A stretch of 6,808 nucleotides of DNA from Candidatus Pacearchaeota archaeon RBG_13_36_9 (GTDB lineage Archaea; Nanobdellota; Nanobdellia; Pacearchaeales; GW2011-AR1). Made by a program: the position numbers and the translations under genes. This document shows positions 4,868 to 6,808 of this stretch, in pieces; position 1 is the stretch's first letter; each line of letters opens with the position of its first letter. Location of the stretch: positions 141 to 6,948 of the forward strand of contig MFWN01000075.1 of NCBI GenBank assembly GCA_001786395.1, in the 5' to 3' direction. The notes beneath the pieces were generated by a model. It did no database searches and had not been told where the DNA came from. It saw only the letters and a list, made by a program, of their open reading frames with translations.

Positions 4868-6783
4868 TCAAAACGCTGTCTCATTTGCACTTCCCAGTCA
4901 TATCCACTATTATATTCGCGGTTATTATCTCTTGTATCATATATATTCATTCTCCCCTTCATAACTGTTTTCATCAGCTCTTTTTCTGGAGTTTGCAATA
5001 TAACAGCTAAATTGCCTAAAATACCTCTTTTGTCTATTTGTTTTTGTGCGCAATAATATCCGGCTCTGTATGGCTGATCTCTAATAAATCTAAAATAACT
5101 TGTAAAGAAACTAGCTGCTTGTCCTCTTAACCATTCAAGGTCATCTCTTAATTCCCCCTTTCTTGATTCATAATATACCTTTAATACATTCCCTTCATTT
5201 ATATCTTCTGGTTTAAATCCTGCATTTCTTACTAGTTCTAAATAAAGCTTCCTACTCATGCTCATTCCTTCATCTGAACCCAGTATGCTTTCCTTGAAAT
5301 GTTCAAAATTAGGAAAACCTTCCTCATCTCCAAAACCAACTATCCCTTGAATTGTTCCTTTTGGACCTTCTGAATCAAGGCTATGAAGAAATAGCTCAAG
5401 AGGATTTGCACAGCTTTCCATTAACGTGCATCCAGGAATAGAATATTCACCTATCATATCAAATTCTTTAAACCATTTTCTTACTCTTTCTGGTATTAAA
5501 TCTCCTTTTATGCCTCTTTTTAAAGCGGTCATACATCTTCTAATCTCTTGGTCATACCTTTGTTTATCTTTTCTATCTAACTCCAAATGTTCATCATAAG
5601 AAAATTGAGTTTCTGGAAAAAATTCTTTCATTAAATGCCTTCCTATCCATCCGAAAAAAGCCTTTGTTATTTTCTTTTCTCTTGGAAAGAAAATTTCTCT
5701 GGCTGCCTGCATAAGAAGGTCTCCAAAATACTCCATTGACTGTTCTCTGGGAAGTTCAGCATAAACATACTGCATTCTTAACCCCCCCTCTCTATATCCA
5801 ATTCCATTTGCAAACTTGTTATTGATAAATGTACCAATTTCTGGTGAAAAGTCAATCACTTCTTCTAATTTTTTAATTCCTGTCTTAGCGTGTAGTTTTT
5901 CAAAAAATGTCTTAATTTCTTCTGGTGAGATTTGGTTTTGGTGCAGCACAGAAGCCCTTATACCTTCCATAATGCTTGGCATGTAAGCTGGGTTCTCCAT
6001 TCTAAAGCCAAGTTCATGAATTTCTGCTGCAAGACCTCCTGGAATTATTGTATCTTCTGAAGGAGAAAAAGTGTCATGGATTATTTCCCATTTTACTTTT
6101 TCATGATGCGGAATATCTTCATAATCAATATCCTGCTCTTCTGCTAAATCTAGTATGTCCTGTCTTGTTATTGGTTCAAAATCTTGTGGCTCTTGGTTAT
6201 TTAAGGTAAATTTTGGATAATCTTGTGGTTCTTGTAGAAACGAGGTTTCAACTTTTTTAAGATTAATTATCCCTCCATGTCTTTCCAAGGTTGAGACGGC
6301 ATTGTCTCTATTGTACATTATAAGGCTTGGATGTAAATTAGGAGTTACATTAGCAAAATACCTCATAACAAATTCATTTTCAAGAAACGTTAGATTTATA
6401 ATTTCTTTATGTTCCGGATCATGCGTCATCATAAAATAATAAGGATTTTCTTCTAAGGTCTGGGGATCTTGAAGTGCTGTTTCTAACTGTTTAACTTTTT
6501 GTTGTACTTCTGTTGATTGTTGAGGTACGTCTTTTAACCAAGAAATCCAGTCACTAAATAGAGACCTCCATTCAGAACTTCTAGGAAATTTTATACTCCC
6601 AACGTGATCGTATATTCTTGTATTTTCTCCAAGAACTCTTAGGTCAAGGACATGCAAATTTGTTTCTGTATCTGGATTTTCAGAAATCCAGTGAGCACAT
6701 GATTTAAATAAAGAGAAGGTTTTTCTATTATACTCTGTACGCTGTTCTTTTAAAATTGATGCTAGCTTTGCTCTTACTTCCAT
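4864..6783 (-). CDS. Unrecognised 639-residue cytoplasmic protein
   Basis: The frame is long and uninterrupted, with an in-frame TGA at 6802-6804 and no other start between, so the ATG at 6783 is the start. I recognise no family. There is no signal peptide, membrane helix, P-loop, zinc finger or coiled coil that I can defend. Composition is mixed and charged, with many aromatic residues. Landmarks: a Gln-rich stretch (88-107), a short internal repeat QEPQDY/QEPQDF (184-189, 197-202) beside a very acidic segment (201-225), a basic/aromatic helix-like part (359-388), a C452-x5-C458 pair, and a Tyr/Arg/Asp-rich end (614-639). Only five cysteines are present (29, 417, 452, 458, 578). It converges on the DUF5678-like gene with a 4-bp overlap. 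Its upstream neighbour is outside the window, so no operon context is available. Confidence 0.8.
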   Translation of the reverse strand: MEVRAKLASILKEQRTEYNRKTFSLFKSCAHWISENPDTETNLHVLDLRVLGENTRIYDHVGSIKFPRSSEWRSLFSDWISWLKDVPQQSTEVQQKVKQLETALQDPQTLEENPYYFMMTHDPEHKEIINLTFLENEFVMRYFANVTPNLHPSLIMYNRDNAVSTLERHGGIINLKKVETSFLQEPQDYPKFTLNNQEPQDFEPITRQDILDLAEEQDIDYEDIPHHEKVKWEIIHDTFSPSEDTIIPGGLAAEIHELGFRMENPAYMPSIMEGIRASVLHQNQISPEEIKTFFEKLHAKTGIKKLEEVIDFSPEIGTFINNKFANGIGYREGGLRMQYVYAELPREQSMEYFGDLLMQAAREIFFPREKKITKAFFGWIGRHLMKEFFPETQFSYDEHLELDRKDKQRYDQEIRRCMTALKRGIKGDLIPERVRKWFKEFDMIGEYSIPGCTLMESCANPLELFLHSLDSEGPKGTIQGIVGFGDEEGFPNFEHFKESILGSDEGMSMSRKLYLELVRNAGFKPEDINEGNVLKVYYESRKGELRDDLEWLRGQAASFFTSYFRFIRDQPYRAGYYCAQKQIDKRGILGNLAVILQTPEKELMKTVMKGRMNIYDTRDNNREYNSGYDWEVQMRQRFD

Positions 6784-6808
6784 CTTCTTTTTCTGACATA
6801 GTCAAATT

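Noticed and set aside
4782..4964. Small + strand open frame overlapping the ends of the DUF5678-like and 639-residue genes
   Set aside because: It is out of frame with the family-like product at 4628-4867, has no promoter-like element of its own and looks like a shadow.
5226..5500. Possible metal or catalytic site around C452 and C458 of the 639-residue protein
   Set aside because: Two cysteines six positions apart without matching histidines or a second pair do not support a zinc site, and no family match backs a catalytic role.

Overview
The window looks like a low-GC archaeal chromosome, most likely a DPANN-type lineage (Woesearchaeota/Pacearchaeota-like). The main evidence is an archaeal replication factor C large subunit, an SSB of the crenarchaeal single-OB type, TATA-like boxes placed so that several mRNAs would be leaderless, and two small extracytoplasmic protein types (a membrane-anchored DsbA-like protein and a six-cysteine protein) that I associate with these lineages. 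The lineage is an inference; there is no rRNA or other taxonomic marker here.

Layout. The first 1.86 kb is on the + strand. It holds a membrane-anchored thioredoxin/DsbA-like protein whose 5' end lies outside the window, a 134-residue single-stranded DNA-binding protein, and a 135-residue membrane-anchored cysteine-rich protein. These run head-on, with a 12-bp overlap, into a two-gene minus-strand unit: the RFC large subunit (upstream) followed 39 bp later by a 483-residue protein. A 102-bp AT-rich divergent promoter region separates RFC from a 79-residue DUF5678-like gene on the + strand. That gene shares a TTAA stop with a long minus-strand orphan gene of 639 residues, which fills the rest of the window. 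No stretch over 300 bases lacks a gene, and I see no tRNA, rRNA, CRISPR array or insertion sequence.

The main result is the 483-residue protein. Its C-terminal half is a tandem duplication of about 120-130 residues, and each copy carries a helix-turn-helix segment closely resembling the DNA-binding domain IV of bacterial DnaA. No AAA+ ATPase domain is attached. The two copies have diverged exactly at the residues that read the DnaA box in bacteria. An archaeal protein with two DnaA-domain-IV-like modules, encoded directly behind the clamp-loader large subunit, is unusual. It could be an origin-binding or other replication-linked DNA-binding factor, but that function is inferred from homology and position only.

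Two themes share the window: DNA replication (SSB, RFC large subunit, DnaA-IV-like protein) and extracytoplasmic thiol chemistry (DsbA-like protein and Cys-rich protein). The 639-residue protein and the DUF5678-like protein have no assigned role.
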